Origin: Pseudomonas sp.
GTDB lineage: Bacteria > Pseudomonadota > Gammaproteobacteria > Pseudomonadales > Pseudomonadaceae
Direction of reading: 5' to 3'
Assembly (NCBI RefSeq): GCF_030684895.1
Contig: NZ_JAUXXP010000046.1
Location: forward strand, 124,001-188,000
DNA: 64,000 nucleotides
In this document: positions 55,518 to 64,000 of the stretch, piece by piece
How the letters are laid out: every line of letters begins with the position of its first letter
How positions within the stretch are numbered: the stretch's first letter is position 1
Made by a program: the position numbers and the translations under genes
Notes under the pieces: model-generated
Told to the model about the DNA's origin: nothing
Database searches by the model: none
Seen by the model: only the letters and a program-made list of their open reading frames with translations

Positions 55518-57449
55518 ATGGAATCGTCATTCATTCGTATTTGGATCTTCTCCTATATGACTTCCGTATTGCGTTTCTGCAGCTGGTTGCTGGTGCCCGT
55601 ATTGGCACTCTGCAGCCTGGCTGTTATGGCCGAGCCCATCGAGGGCGCGGCGCAAGCTCTGCATCTGTTCGGCTACCTGGGCGCGGACTACCCGGCCACC
55701 GTGGCCAATGGTCAGGTGATCGACTCCGGCGAGTACCGCGAGCAGCTGGAGTTTCTCACTGTACTGCAAGGTCTGATCGTTGCGCTGCCAGCGCGTAGCG
55801 AACAGGCCGAGCTAGAGCGAGGTGTTGCCAACCTGCGTCAGGGCATCGAGCGTCGTGTCGAGGGCAGCCAGGTGGCGCAGCAGGCGCGGCAGTTGGCCGC
55901 GACTCTGGCCACGGCCTATGGCGTCAGCCAGGCTCCGGCCATCACTCCAGATCCCAGCCGTGGCGCGCCGCTGTTCGCTCAGCATTGCAGCGTGTGTCAT
56001 GGCGCCAGTGGCGCCGGTGACGGGCCCGCGGGCATCGGCCTGGAGCCGCCGCCGGCCAACTTGCGCGATCTGACGCGGCTCAACCGGTTGAGCCTGTATG
56101 ACCTGTTCAACACCGTCGGCCTAGGTATTGATGGCACTGACATGGCAGCTTTTGCTGATCAGTTAGATGAGCGCCAGCGCTGGGACCTGGCCAGTTATAT
56201 CGCCGGGTTTAGCGCCGCGCCGGCTGCTCAGGGTGAGGCGTTCAGTCTGGCTGAGCTGGCTGGTATGACCCCGAATGAAGTGGCTGTCGCGCAGGGTGAT
56301 GAGGCGGCTGCGCGCTTTCGCGCCCAGCGTGCGCAGCCGCCGGCGCAGCAGCGTGGGCCGCTGCAATTGATCGAGCACACCCGCGCGACTCTGGAGCAGA
56401 GCCTGGCGGCCTATCGGGCGGGCGATCACGAGCAGGCCTATGATCTCTCTGTCGGTGCCTATCTGGAAGGCTTCGAGCTGGTCGAGGGGGCGTTGAACAA
56501 CCTCGATCCGCTGCAGCGCAAGACCACCGAGCGTGCGCTGATGGCCTACCGCCAGGCGCTGCAGGACGGTCTGGCGGTGCCGCAGGCAGCGCAGCGGCTG
56601 GAGCAGGCCAAGGCCGAGCTGGCGACTTCTGCCGCGTTGCTCGATGGCGACGGCCTGTCGAGTTCGCTGAGCTTTTTTTCCAGCCTGCTGATTCTGCTAC
56701 GTGAAGGGCTGGAGGCGATTCTGGTGCTGGCGGCGATTCTCGCTTTCCTGCGCAACACCGGTCAGCAACAGGCGGTGCGCAGCGTGCACATCGGCTGGGG
56801 CTTGGCGCTGCTGGCTGGCGCTGGCACCTGGGCGCTGGCGGCCTACCTGATCGATGTCAGCGGCGCGCAGCGTGAACTGCTGGAAGGCGTGACTGCACTG
56901 TTTGCCAGCGTGATGGTGCTCTGGCTCGGGGTGTGGATGCATGACCGCCGGCATGCCGCGGCCTGGCAGGATTACATCAAGAGCAGCCTGGTCGGCGGCG
57001 GTGGGCGTTTCGGCTTTGCCGTGCTGGCGTTCTTCTCGGTTTACCGCGAGCTGTTTGAAGTCATCCTCTTCTACGAAACGCTCTGGCTGCAGGCTGGCCC
57101 ACAAGGCCATGGCATGGTCCTGGCGGGTGCGGCTGCCGCTTTGGCGTTGCTGCTTGGCTTGGCCTGGGTGATCCTGCGCGGTTCACGCAAGTTGCCGCTG
57201 GCAACCTTCTTCGGTGCTAACGCGGTGCTGCTGTGCATGCTTTCGGTGGTGTTTGCCGGTCATGGTGTGGCGGCCTTGCAAGAAGCCGGCGTGCTTAATA
57301 CGCACCCTGTAGCATTCTTCGAGTTCGACTGGCTGGGTATTCACGCGGATGCCTATGGCCTCGCCGCCCAGGCCGTCGCGCTGGCGGCCATTGCATTGTT
57401 TTATGGGCGTAGCTGGTTGGGCGAGCAGCGCCGTCTGTCTCAGGCCTGA
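55518..57449 (+). CDS. cytochrome c / FTR1 fused iron permease
   Basis: A 643-residue protein. A signal segment ends about residue 38 (LAVMA). A periplasmic domain with a c-type heme site CSVCH (Cys157, Cys160, His161) follows, then a helical linker and an FTR1 membrane domain (about 385-640). The FTR1 iron-binding REGLE (395-399) and RELFE (510-514) motifs are both present. It would import Fe(III)/Fe(II) with on-board electron transfer, analogous to EfeUOB merged. Start 55518 has an AGGA site; an ATG at 55557 would give a shorter signal peptide. Confidence 0.88.
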   Translation: MESSFIRIWIFSYMTSVLRFCSWLLVPVLALCSLAVMAEPIEGAAQALHLFGYLGADYPATVANGQVIDSGEYREQLEFLTVLQGLIVALPARSEQAELERGVANLRQGIERRVEGSQVAQQARQLAATLATAYGVSQAPAITPDPSRGAPLFAQHCSVCHGASGAGDGPAGIGLEPPPANLRDLTRLNRLSLYDLFNTVGLGIDGTDMAAFADQLDERQRWDLASYIAGFSAAPAAQGEAFSLAELAGMTPNEVAVAQGDEAAARFRAQRAQPPAQQRGPLQLIEHTRATLEQSLAAYRAGDHEQAYDLSVGAYLEGFELVEGALNNLDPLQRKTTERALMAYRQALQDGLAVPQAAQRLEQAKAELATSAALLDGDGLSSSLSFFSSLLILLREGLEAILVLAAILAFLRNTGQQQAVRSVHIGWGLALLAGAGTWALAAYLIDVSGAQRELLEGVTALFASVMVLWLGVWMHDRRHAAAWQDYIKSSLVGGGGRFGFAVLAFFSVYRELFEVILFYETLWLQAGPQGHGMVLAGAAAALALLLGLAWVILRGSRKLPLATFFGANAVLLCMLSVVFAGHGVAALQEAGVLNTHPVAFFEFDWLGIHADAYGLAAQAVALAAIALFYGRSWLGEQRRLSQA

Positions 57450-57508
57450 AGCGCAGCTGCTGCCGGCATGGCTTACCATGTCGGCTTGCCTGCAAAGAGT
57501 AATGAGCC

Positions 57509-57961
57509 ATGCGCGTGTGGATTGATGCCGATGCCTGCCCCAAGGCGGCCAAGGATCAGGTGGTGAAGTTCGCCTTGAAGCGGCGCTTCGAGGTGCTGCT
57601 GGTGGCCGGTCAGGCGCAAATCAAACCGGCCTACAGCTGCGTGCGCCTGATTGTGGTGCCAAGCGGGCCGGATGCCGCCGATGATTACCTGGTGGAACAC
57701 GCCCTGCCGGGTGAGTTGGTGATTTGCAGCGACGTGCCGCTGGCCGACCGTCTGGTAAAGAAGGGTGTCGCCGCCCTTGATCCGCGCGGTCGCGAGTTTG
57801 ATGAGCGCAATATGGGCGACAAACTGGCGGTGCGTAACCTGTTTACCGAGCTGCGCGAACTGGGTCAGGTCGGCGGCGGTCAGCCGCCTTATGGCGAGCG
57901 CGACAAACAGGCGTTCGCCAATTCACTGGATCGTATCCTCACCCGTCTGGTGCGCACGTAG
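57509..57961 (+). CDS. YaiI/YqxD family protein (DUF188)
   Basis: A 150-residue PIN-like protein with the family opening VWIDADACPKAAKDQVV and the segment DERNMGDKLAVRNLFTELRE. Probably a nuclease-fold protein of unknown function. The stop codon lies in the REP-like repeat at 57957. Confidence 0.9.
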   Translation: MRVWIDADACPKAAKDQVVKFALKRRFEVLLVAGQAQIKPAYSCVRLIVVPSGPDAADDYLVEHALPGELVICSDVPLADRLVKKGVAALDPRGREFDERNMGDKLAVRNLFTELRELGQVGGGQPPYGERDKQAFANSLDRILTRLVRT

Positions 57962-57980
57962 CCCGGATGCAATCCGGGGT
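57957..57980. repeat. short REP-like hairpin
   Basis: ACGTAGCCCGGATGCAATCC GGGG folds as CCCGGAT/ATCCGGG. It has the same leader GTAGCCCGGAT as the palindrome at 13859 and carries the YaiI stop codon TAG. Confidence 0.65.
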
Positions 57981-57981
57981 T

Positions 57982-58452
57982 TTACCCACACAGATAAGTG
58001 CCGGTGCCGACGGCCACCAGGGTGCCGTCGTCGCTGTGCAGTTCACTGCGCACCACCGCCACCTTGTTGCCGGTGCGCAGCAGCACCGCACTGGCGGTAA
58101 AGCGCTGGCCGCGGCCGGGGCGCAGGTAGTCAATGCGCAGGTCGATGGTGCCGAGTTTCGACAGTCGCGCCATGCGCTCGGCGCTGGACAGGTGCTGGTG
58201 TTTGTCGAAGGCGCCAATCAGCGCCATGGCACCGCCAGCCACATCCAGTAGCGAAGAAATCACGCCACCGTGCAGAATGCCGTGGACGAAGTTGCCGATC
58301 AGTTCGGGCTTCATCGGCAGGTGCATGGTTACGCGCTGACTGCTGAGTTCGTCCAGTTCGATGCCGAGCATCTGGTTGAAGGGGATGCGCTGAAAGAAGC
58401 TGCTGACCGCTTGCTGCAGTTCGGCGGTCAGCTCGAATGGTGGATTGCTCAT
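57982..58452 (-). CDS. hotdog-fold thioesterase family protein
   Basis: A 156-residue PaaI/YdhI-like thioesterase. It has the hotdog motif FVHGILHGGVISSLLDVAGG and the later TIDLRIDYLRPG. It hydrolyses acyl-CoA; the chain preference cannot be read. The ATG at 58452 fits the family length; an upstream in-frame extension is not conserved. Confidence 0.85.
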   Translation of the reverse strand: MSNPPFELTAELQQAVSSFFQRIPFNQMLGIELDELSSQRVTMHLPMKPELIGNFVHGILHGGVISSLLDVAGGAMALIGAFDKHQHLSSAERMARLSKLGTIDLRIDYLRPGRGQRFTASAVLLRTGNKVAVVRSELHSDDGTLVAVGTGTYLCG

Positions 58453-58588
58453 GGAGGCGTGCCTGGGCGAGGGGATGATCAACCTGCCGTACTGGCGCCG
58501 ATCTGGCCAGTGGCGCGGCCGGAGTACCGCGCGCATTGGCGTGATTGGCTTGCTATCGGCCTGATCCGTGGCTGATCAGGCCGCCGAT

Positions 58589-59251
58589 TCAGGCCGGGTG
58601 GCTAAGCTCCAACACCCGATCCACCAGCTTGTTGATGCCGGCGGCGGCTTCACTGATCGACTCGGCGAGCATATAGGCCGGGGTGGTCACCAGCTTGCGC
58701 TCGGCGTCTTCGACAATCTCGCTGACTTCGCACTCATGGTGCTCGGCGCCCATTTGCACCAGGGTGGCCGCCGTTTCGTGGTCCTTGCCGATGGTGCAGA
58801 TCACGCCCGCGCCGAAGATTTTTGCCGCCAGCGCTGGAGCAATGCACATCAGGCCTACCGGCTTGCCGGCCTTGACGAAGGCCTGGGTGGCGCTCAGTAC
58901 GTCTGGCTGCACGGTGCAGTTGGCGCCGCTGATGGCGAAGTCGGAGAGGTTTTTCGCCACGCCGAAGCCGCCGGGCATGATCAGCGCATCGAAGTCGCCG
59001 ACATGCAGCTCCTTGACGTCCTTGATCTTGCCGCGAGCAATGCGCGCCGACTCGACCAGTACGTTGCGCGTGTCGTCCATCTCGTCGCCACTGTAGTGAT
59101 CGACCACATGCAGCTGCGGCACGTTGGGGGCAAAGCACTGCACCTGCGCGCCACGCTGATCGAGGCGCAGCAGGGTGATCACGCTTTCATGGATTTCCGC
59201 GCCGTCATAGACGCCACAGCCGGAAAGAATCACCGCGACTTTCTTGTTCAT
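58589..59251 (-). CDS. elbB: glyoxalase ElbB (DJ-1/PfpI family)
   Basis: A 220-residue class I glutamine-amidotransferase-like protein. VAVILSGCGVYDGAEIHE and the nucleophile region GLMCIAPALAAKIFG are typical of ElbB, which shows glyoxalase III activity and has been linked to isoprenoid synthesis. The ATG at 59251 has a GGAG site. Confidence 0.92.
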   Translation of the reverse strand: MNKKVAVILSGCGVYDGAEIHESVITLLRLDQRGAQVQCFAPNVPQLHVVDHYSGDEMDDTRNVLVESARIARGKIKDVKELHVGDFDALIMPGGFGVAKNLSDFAISGANCTVQPDVLSATQAFVKAGKPVGLMCIAPALAAKIFGAGVICTIGKDHETAATLVQMGAEHHECEVSEIVEDAERKLVTTPAYMLAESISEAAAGINKLVDRVLELSHPA

Positions 59252-59435
59252 CAAGTTCTCCTGAATTGCCAGCCGTACCGGATTGAGTCGTGACCTATTA
59301 CCACTGTCGCCATATGCCACCTAGGTTGGCATGGTGCGCCGCGAGAGTGCTGCGGCGCTGGGCTAGGATTTACTGAGCAATCCTAGCCGTTAGCTGCGTA
59401 CAGCGATATGGCGGTTCTCTGCAACGGGTGAAACC

Positions 59436-60671
59436 ATGAATTACATCCTCTACGCCGTACCGTTCTTCTTTGCCTTGATCGCCCTGGAACTCGTGATCGA
59501 CCGTTGGCGCGGGGTCAGCACCTACCGCTTCTCCGATGCCCTCAACAGCCTCAGCGCCGGGGTACTGTCGACCACCGTGGGCCTGCTGACCAAGGCCGTC
59601 GGTCTGCTCACCTACACCCTGGCCTGGCAGCAGCTGGCGCTGTTTGAACTGTCGGCCAGCAGCCTGTGGGTGTGGCTGTTCGCCTTTGTCTTCTATGACT
59701 TCTGCTACTACTGGAACCACCGCCTGGGGCACGAGCGCAACGTGCTCTGGGCGGCGCATTCGGTGCATCACCAGAGTGAGGACTACAACCTCTCCACTGC
59801 ACTACGGCAGACCAGTACCGGGTTTATCTTCGGCTGGGTCTTCTACCTGCCGATGGCTGTGGCCGGCGTGCCGCCGCTGGTATTTCTGACCGTGGCGGCG
59901 CTGAACCTGCTCTATCAGTTCTGGGTGCATACCCGGCATATCCCCAAACTGGGCTGGTTCGAGTGGGTGTTTATCACGCCGTCCAACCACCGTGTGCACC
60001 ATGCGCAGAATGCCGTGTATATGGATCGCAACTATGGCGGTGTGTTCATTCTCTGGGATCGCCTGTTCGGCACCTTTCAGGAAGAGCTGGACGAGGAGCC
60101 GGTGGTGTTCGGCGTGACCACGCCGCTGGCCAGCTGGAACCCGCTGTGGGCCAATGCGCAGTTCTATGTCGCGCTGTGGCGTGACGCGCTGCGCGCCGAA
60201 TCTTGGTGGGACAAATGGCGCATCTGGTTTATGCGCACCGGCTGGCGTCCGGCCGATGTGGCGGCCAAGTACCCACAGAGCAAGCCGGACCTCAGCCAGT
60301 TCGTCAAATTCGATGTGCCGCTGAGCCTGGCGCAGAAGCTCTATGCCGGTGTGCAGTTCAGCCTCTACGTAGTGGCCGGCACCCTGCTGCTGGGCATGGG
60401 CGACACACTGAGCCTGGCGCAGGCGTTGCTGGGCATCGTCTGGATGGCCGTGGGGCTGACGATCATCGGCAGCTGGCTGGAAAACCGGCCGACGGCCAGA
60501 CGCTGGGAAATGCTGCGTCTGCTGCTCAACCTGCCGGCGGCCTGGCTGGCCCTGCAGCTTGGCCTGCTGAGCGCTCAGCCACTGCTCTGGGCGCTGCTGT
60601 TGGGCTATAGCCTGCTCAGCCTGGGCGCCTTGTTCTGGACCCCGCGCGGGCAAGATGTCGTACCCGCCTAA
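59436..60671 (+). CDS. sterol desaturase / fatty acid hydroxylase family protein
   Basis: A 411-residue membrane protein with several helices. The three histidine clusters of the family bind a di-iron centre: HRLGHE, HSVHHQ and HRVHHAQ (plus WVHTRH). It probably hydroxylates or desaturates a lipid; the substrate is unknown. The C-terminal helices (about 320-400) form a second membrane region. Confidence 0.88.
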   Translation: MNYILYAVPFFFALIALELVIDRWRGVSTYRFSDALNSLSAGVLSTTVGLLTKAVGLLTYTLAWQQLALFELSASSLWVWLFAFVFYDFCYYWNHRLGHERNVLWAAHSVHHQSEDYNLSTALRQTSTGFIFGWVFYLPMAVAGVPPLVFLTVAALNLLYQFWVHTRHIPKLGWFEWVFITPSNHRVHHAQNAVYMDRNYGGVFILWDRLFGTFQEELDEEPVVFGVTTPLASWNPLWANAQFYVALWRDALRAESWWDKWRIWFMRTGWRPADVAAKYPQSKPDLSQFVKFDVPLSLAQKLYAGVQFSLYVVAGTLLLGMGDTLSLAQALLGIVWMAVGLTIIGSWLENRPTARRWEMLRLLLNLPAAWLALQLGLLSAQPLLWALLLGYSLLSLGALFWTPRGQDVVPA

Positions 60672-60695
60672 AGGTTATTCATAGCAGGAGCCAAC

Positions 60696-60728
60696 AACGG
60701 TGGACAGGCGCAGGCCTGCTCCACCGTT
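60696..60728 (+). terminator. candidate terminator hairpin
   Basis: AACGGTGGACAGGC pairs with GCCTGCTCCACCGTT (one bulge). Only TTATGCTTTTC follows, so efficiency is uncertain. It ends the desaturase gene before hemB. Confidence 0.6.
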
Positions 60729-60759
60729 ATGCTTTTCAGGCTCGAGAAAACGCGCATGA

Positions 60760-61932
<1,173 letters not shown>

Positions 61933-61950
61933 CCCCGCCAGGACTTTGTA

Positions 61951-64000
61951 ATGAACACCGAAGGACTCAGTACCCCTGAATTGCAAGACGCCCAACCGGT
62001 CGTCGATGAGGTTGTAGCCGTGGAAACCCCTGTCATCGAGGCCCCAGCGCCGGTCGTACCTGCGCCTGTGGTGATCCATAACCTGGATGACAGCAGCCTG
62101 TACATTCACCGCGAGCTGTCGCAGCTGCAGTTCAATATCCGCGTGCTGGAGCAGGCGCTGGATGAGTCCTATCCGTTGTTGGAACGGCTGAAGTTCCTGC
62201 TGATTTTCTCCAGCAACCTGGATGAGTTCTTCGAGATCCGCGTGGCTGGCCTGAAGAAGCAGATCAACTTCGCCCGCGAACAGGCCGGCGCCGACGGCCT
62301 GCAGCCGCACCAGGCGCTGGCGCGGATTGCCGAGCTGGTGCACGAGCAGGTGGACCGCCAGTACGCCATCCTCAACGACAACCTGTTCCCGGCGCTGGCC
62401 AAGCACAACGTCAATTTTATCCGTCGGCGCTTCTGGACCACCAAGCACAAGGCCTGGGTGCGCCGCTATTTCCGCGACGAGATCGCGCCGATCATCACCC
62501 CGATCGGCCTCGATCCGACGCACCCGTTCCCGCTGCTGGTAAACAAGAGCCTGAACTTTATCGTCGAGCTGGAAGGCATCGACGCCTTCGGGCGCGACTC
62601 CGGTCTGGCGATCATTCCGGCGCCGCGTCTGCTGCCGCGCATCATCAAGGTGCCGGAGGATGTCGGCGGCCCTGGCGACAATTTTGTGTTCCTCTCCTCG
62701 ATGATCCACGCCCACGCCGATGACCTGTTCCAGGGCATGAAGGTCAAGGGCTGCTACCAGTTCCGCCTGACCCGTAACGCCGACCTGTCGGTGGACACCG
62801 AGGACGTCGAAGACCTGGCCCGCGCCCTGCGTGGCGAGCTGTTCAGCCGCCGTTACGGCGATGCGGTGCGCCTGGAAGTGGTCGACACTTGCCCACGGCC
62901 GCTGCTGGATTACCTGCTCAAGCAGTTCAGCCTGACCGAGGCCGAGCTGTACCGGGTCAATGGTCCGGTCAACCTGACCCGGTTGTTCAGCATCACCGGT
63001 CTGGAAAGCCACCCGGAGCTGCAATACACACCGTTCACCCCAGTGATCCCCAAGCTGCTGCAGAACGCCGAGAACATTTTCAGTGTGGTCAGCAAGCAGG
63101 ACATCCTCCTGTTGCACCCCTTCGAGTCCTTTACCCCGGTGGTCGACCTGCTGCGCCAGGCGGCGAAAGACCCGCACGTGCTGGCCATCAAGCAGACCCT
63201 TTACCGCTCCGGGGCCAACTCGGAGATCGTCGATGCACTGGTAGAGGCGGCGCGTAACGGCAAGGAAGTCACGGCGGTGATCGAGCTGCGTGCGCGTTTC
63301 GATGAAGAGTCCAACCTGCAGTTGGCCAGCCGCCTGCAGGCCGCTGGGGCAGTGGTGATCTACGGCGTGGTGGGCTTCAAGACCCACGCCAAGATGATGC
63401 TGATTCTGCGCCGCGAGGCCGGCGATATCGTCCGTTATGCCCACCTCGGCACTGGCAACTACCACGCCGGCAACGCCAAGCTGTACACCGACTACAGCCT
63501 GCTCACCGCCGATGCGGCGTTGTGCGAGGACGTCTCCAAGCTGTTCAGCCAGCTGATCGGCATGGGTAAGACCTTGCGCATGAAAAAGCTGCTGCATGCG
63601 CCGTTTACCCTGAAAAAGACCCTGCTCGACATGATCGCCCGCGAAACCGCCCTGGCGGCCGAGGGCAAACCGGCGCATATCATCGCCAAGTTCAACTCGC
63701 TGACCGATCCGAAGATCATTCGCGCGCTGTACAAGGCCAGCCAGACCGGGGTGAAGATCGACCTGGTAGTGCGCGGTATGTGCTGCCTGCGTCCGGGCAT
63801 TATCGGCGTGTCGCACAATATCCAGGTGCGCTCGATCATCGGCCGCTTCTTGGAGCACACGCGGGTGTTCTATTTCTCCAATGGCGGCGAGGAGAAGATC
63901 TACCTGTCGAGCGCCGACTGGATGGAGCGCAACCTCGACAAGCGCGTCGAGACCTGCTTCCCGGTGGAAGGCAAGAAGCTGATTCTGCGGGTCAAGAAGG
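61951..64000 (+). CDS. ppk1: polyphosphate kinase 1, 5' part
   Basis: The first 683 codons of a protein that runs off the window. An Ala/Pro/Val-rich N-terminal extension (1-45) is followed by PPK1 domains: [16 protein letters not shown], the catalytic His-region [14 protein letters not shown] and [15 protein letters not shown]. It makes inorganic polyphosphate from ATP. An AGGA site lies 8 bases before the ATG. It starts 18 bases after the hemB stop. Confidence 0.95.
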   Translation, partial: MNTEGLSTPELQDAQPVVDEVVAVETPVIEAPAPVVPAPVVIHNLDDSSLYIHRELSQLQFNIRVLEQALDESYPLLERLKFLLIFSSNLDEFFEIRVAGLKKQINFAREQAGADGLQPHQALARIAELVHEQVDRQYAILNDNLFPALAKHNVNFIRRRFWTTKHKAWVRRYFRDEIAPIITPIGLDPTHPFPLLVNKSLNFIVELEGIDAFGRDSGLAIIPAPRLLPRIIKVPEDVGGPGDNFVFLSSMIHAHADDLFQGMKVKGCYQFRLTRNADLSVDTEDVEDLARALRGELFSRRYGDAVRLEVVDTCPRPLLDYLLKQFSLTEAELYRVNGPVNLTRLFSITGLESHPELQYTPFTPVIPKLLQNAENIFSVVSKQDILLLHPFESFTPVVDLLRQAAKDPHVLAIKQTLYRSGANSEIVDALVEAARNGKEVTAVIELRARFDEESNLQLASRLQAAGAVVIYGVVGFKTHAKMMLILRREAGDIVRYAHLGTGNYHAGNAKLYTDYSLLTADAALCEDVSKLFSQLIGMGKTLRMKKLLHAPFTLKKTLLDMIARETALAAEGKPAHIIAKFNSLTDPKIIRALYKASQTGVKIDLVVRGMCCLRPGIIGVSHNIQVRSIIGRFLEHTRVFYFSNGGEEKIYLSSADWMERNLDKRVETCFPVEGKKLILRVKK

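Overview
The window is chromosomal DNA from a Pseudomonas species. The evidence is the high GC content, dense short-spaced operons, hallmark Pseudomonas genes (algZ-algR, algQ, algP, sutA, cyaA, hemC-hemD-hemX-hemY) and REP-like intergenic palindromes. Gene order matches, as I recall it, two parts of P. aeruginosa PAO1: roughly PA0305-PA0320 (left 17 kb) and roughly PA5290-PA5242 in descending order (from about 20.8 kb to the end). In PAO1 these lie on opposite sides of the replication origin, so the window appears to span the junction of an origin-centred inversion. No rRNA, tRNA, CRISPR, prophage or IS transposase was seen.
Layout. 0.2-4.1 kb: an M20 peptidase and a HacB-like acyl-homoserine-lactone acylase in one operon, with an AraC regulator divergent from it. 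5.4-10.9 kb: periplasmic binding protein, thioredoxin-like protein, alpha/beta hydrolase, secreted protein, a PPHD-like 2-oxoglutarate oxygenase, DUF6160 and DUF523 genes. 11.0-14.7 kb: serA diverging from a D-2-hydroxyglutarate dehydrogenase, then an FAH-family enzyme. 14.9-17.2 kb: two SdiA-regulated-domain proteins flanking a CarO-like OB-fold protein, with phased TTAAG-type repeats before the first two genes. 17.2-20.8 kb: MATE exporter, LysR regulator and PuuD-like hydrolase at the rearrangement junction.
20.9-31.5 kb: comM, ubiK, glnK with two tandem ammonium transporters, sutA, then the yigB-xerC-DUF484-dapF-lysA-lptM cluster. 31.5-37.4 kb: AraC regulator, cyaY, DUF1289, rnk, cyaA and small genes. 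38.0-39.0 kb: one AT-rich gene, clearly different in composition, encoding an apparent HEPN plus PD-(D/E)XK nuclease protein. This is the best candidate for an undescribed, probably defensive, system. 39.1-50.3 kb: argH, algZR, hemC, an in-frame hemD-hemX fusion, hemY, a DUF3833 lipoprotein, algQ, an FKBP isomerase, algP and a TIGR02444 gene. 50.3-64.0 kb: a palindromic cloverleaf-like non-coding element, an ABC-F protein, MscS, TerC, RhtB, SDR, a cytochrome c-FTR1 iron permease, small enzymes, elbB, a sterol desaturase, hemB and the 5' part of ppk1.
Functional themes are quorum-signal and N-acyl amide hydrolysis, serine synthesis coupled to D-2-hydroxyglutarate oxidation, nitrogen sensing and ammonium uptake, heme synthesis, and the alginate/virulence regulators. 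Several dispersed intergenic palindromes start exactly at stop codons. All functional calls come from reading motifs and remembered family features; no database search was run.
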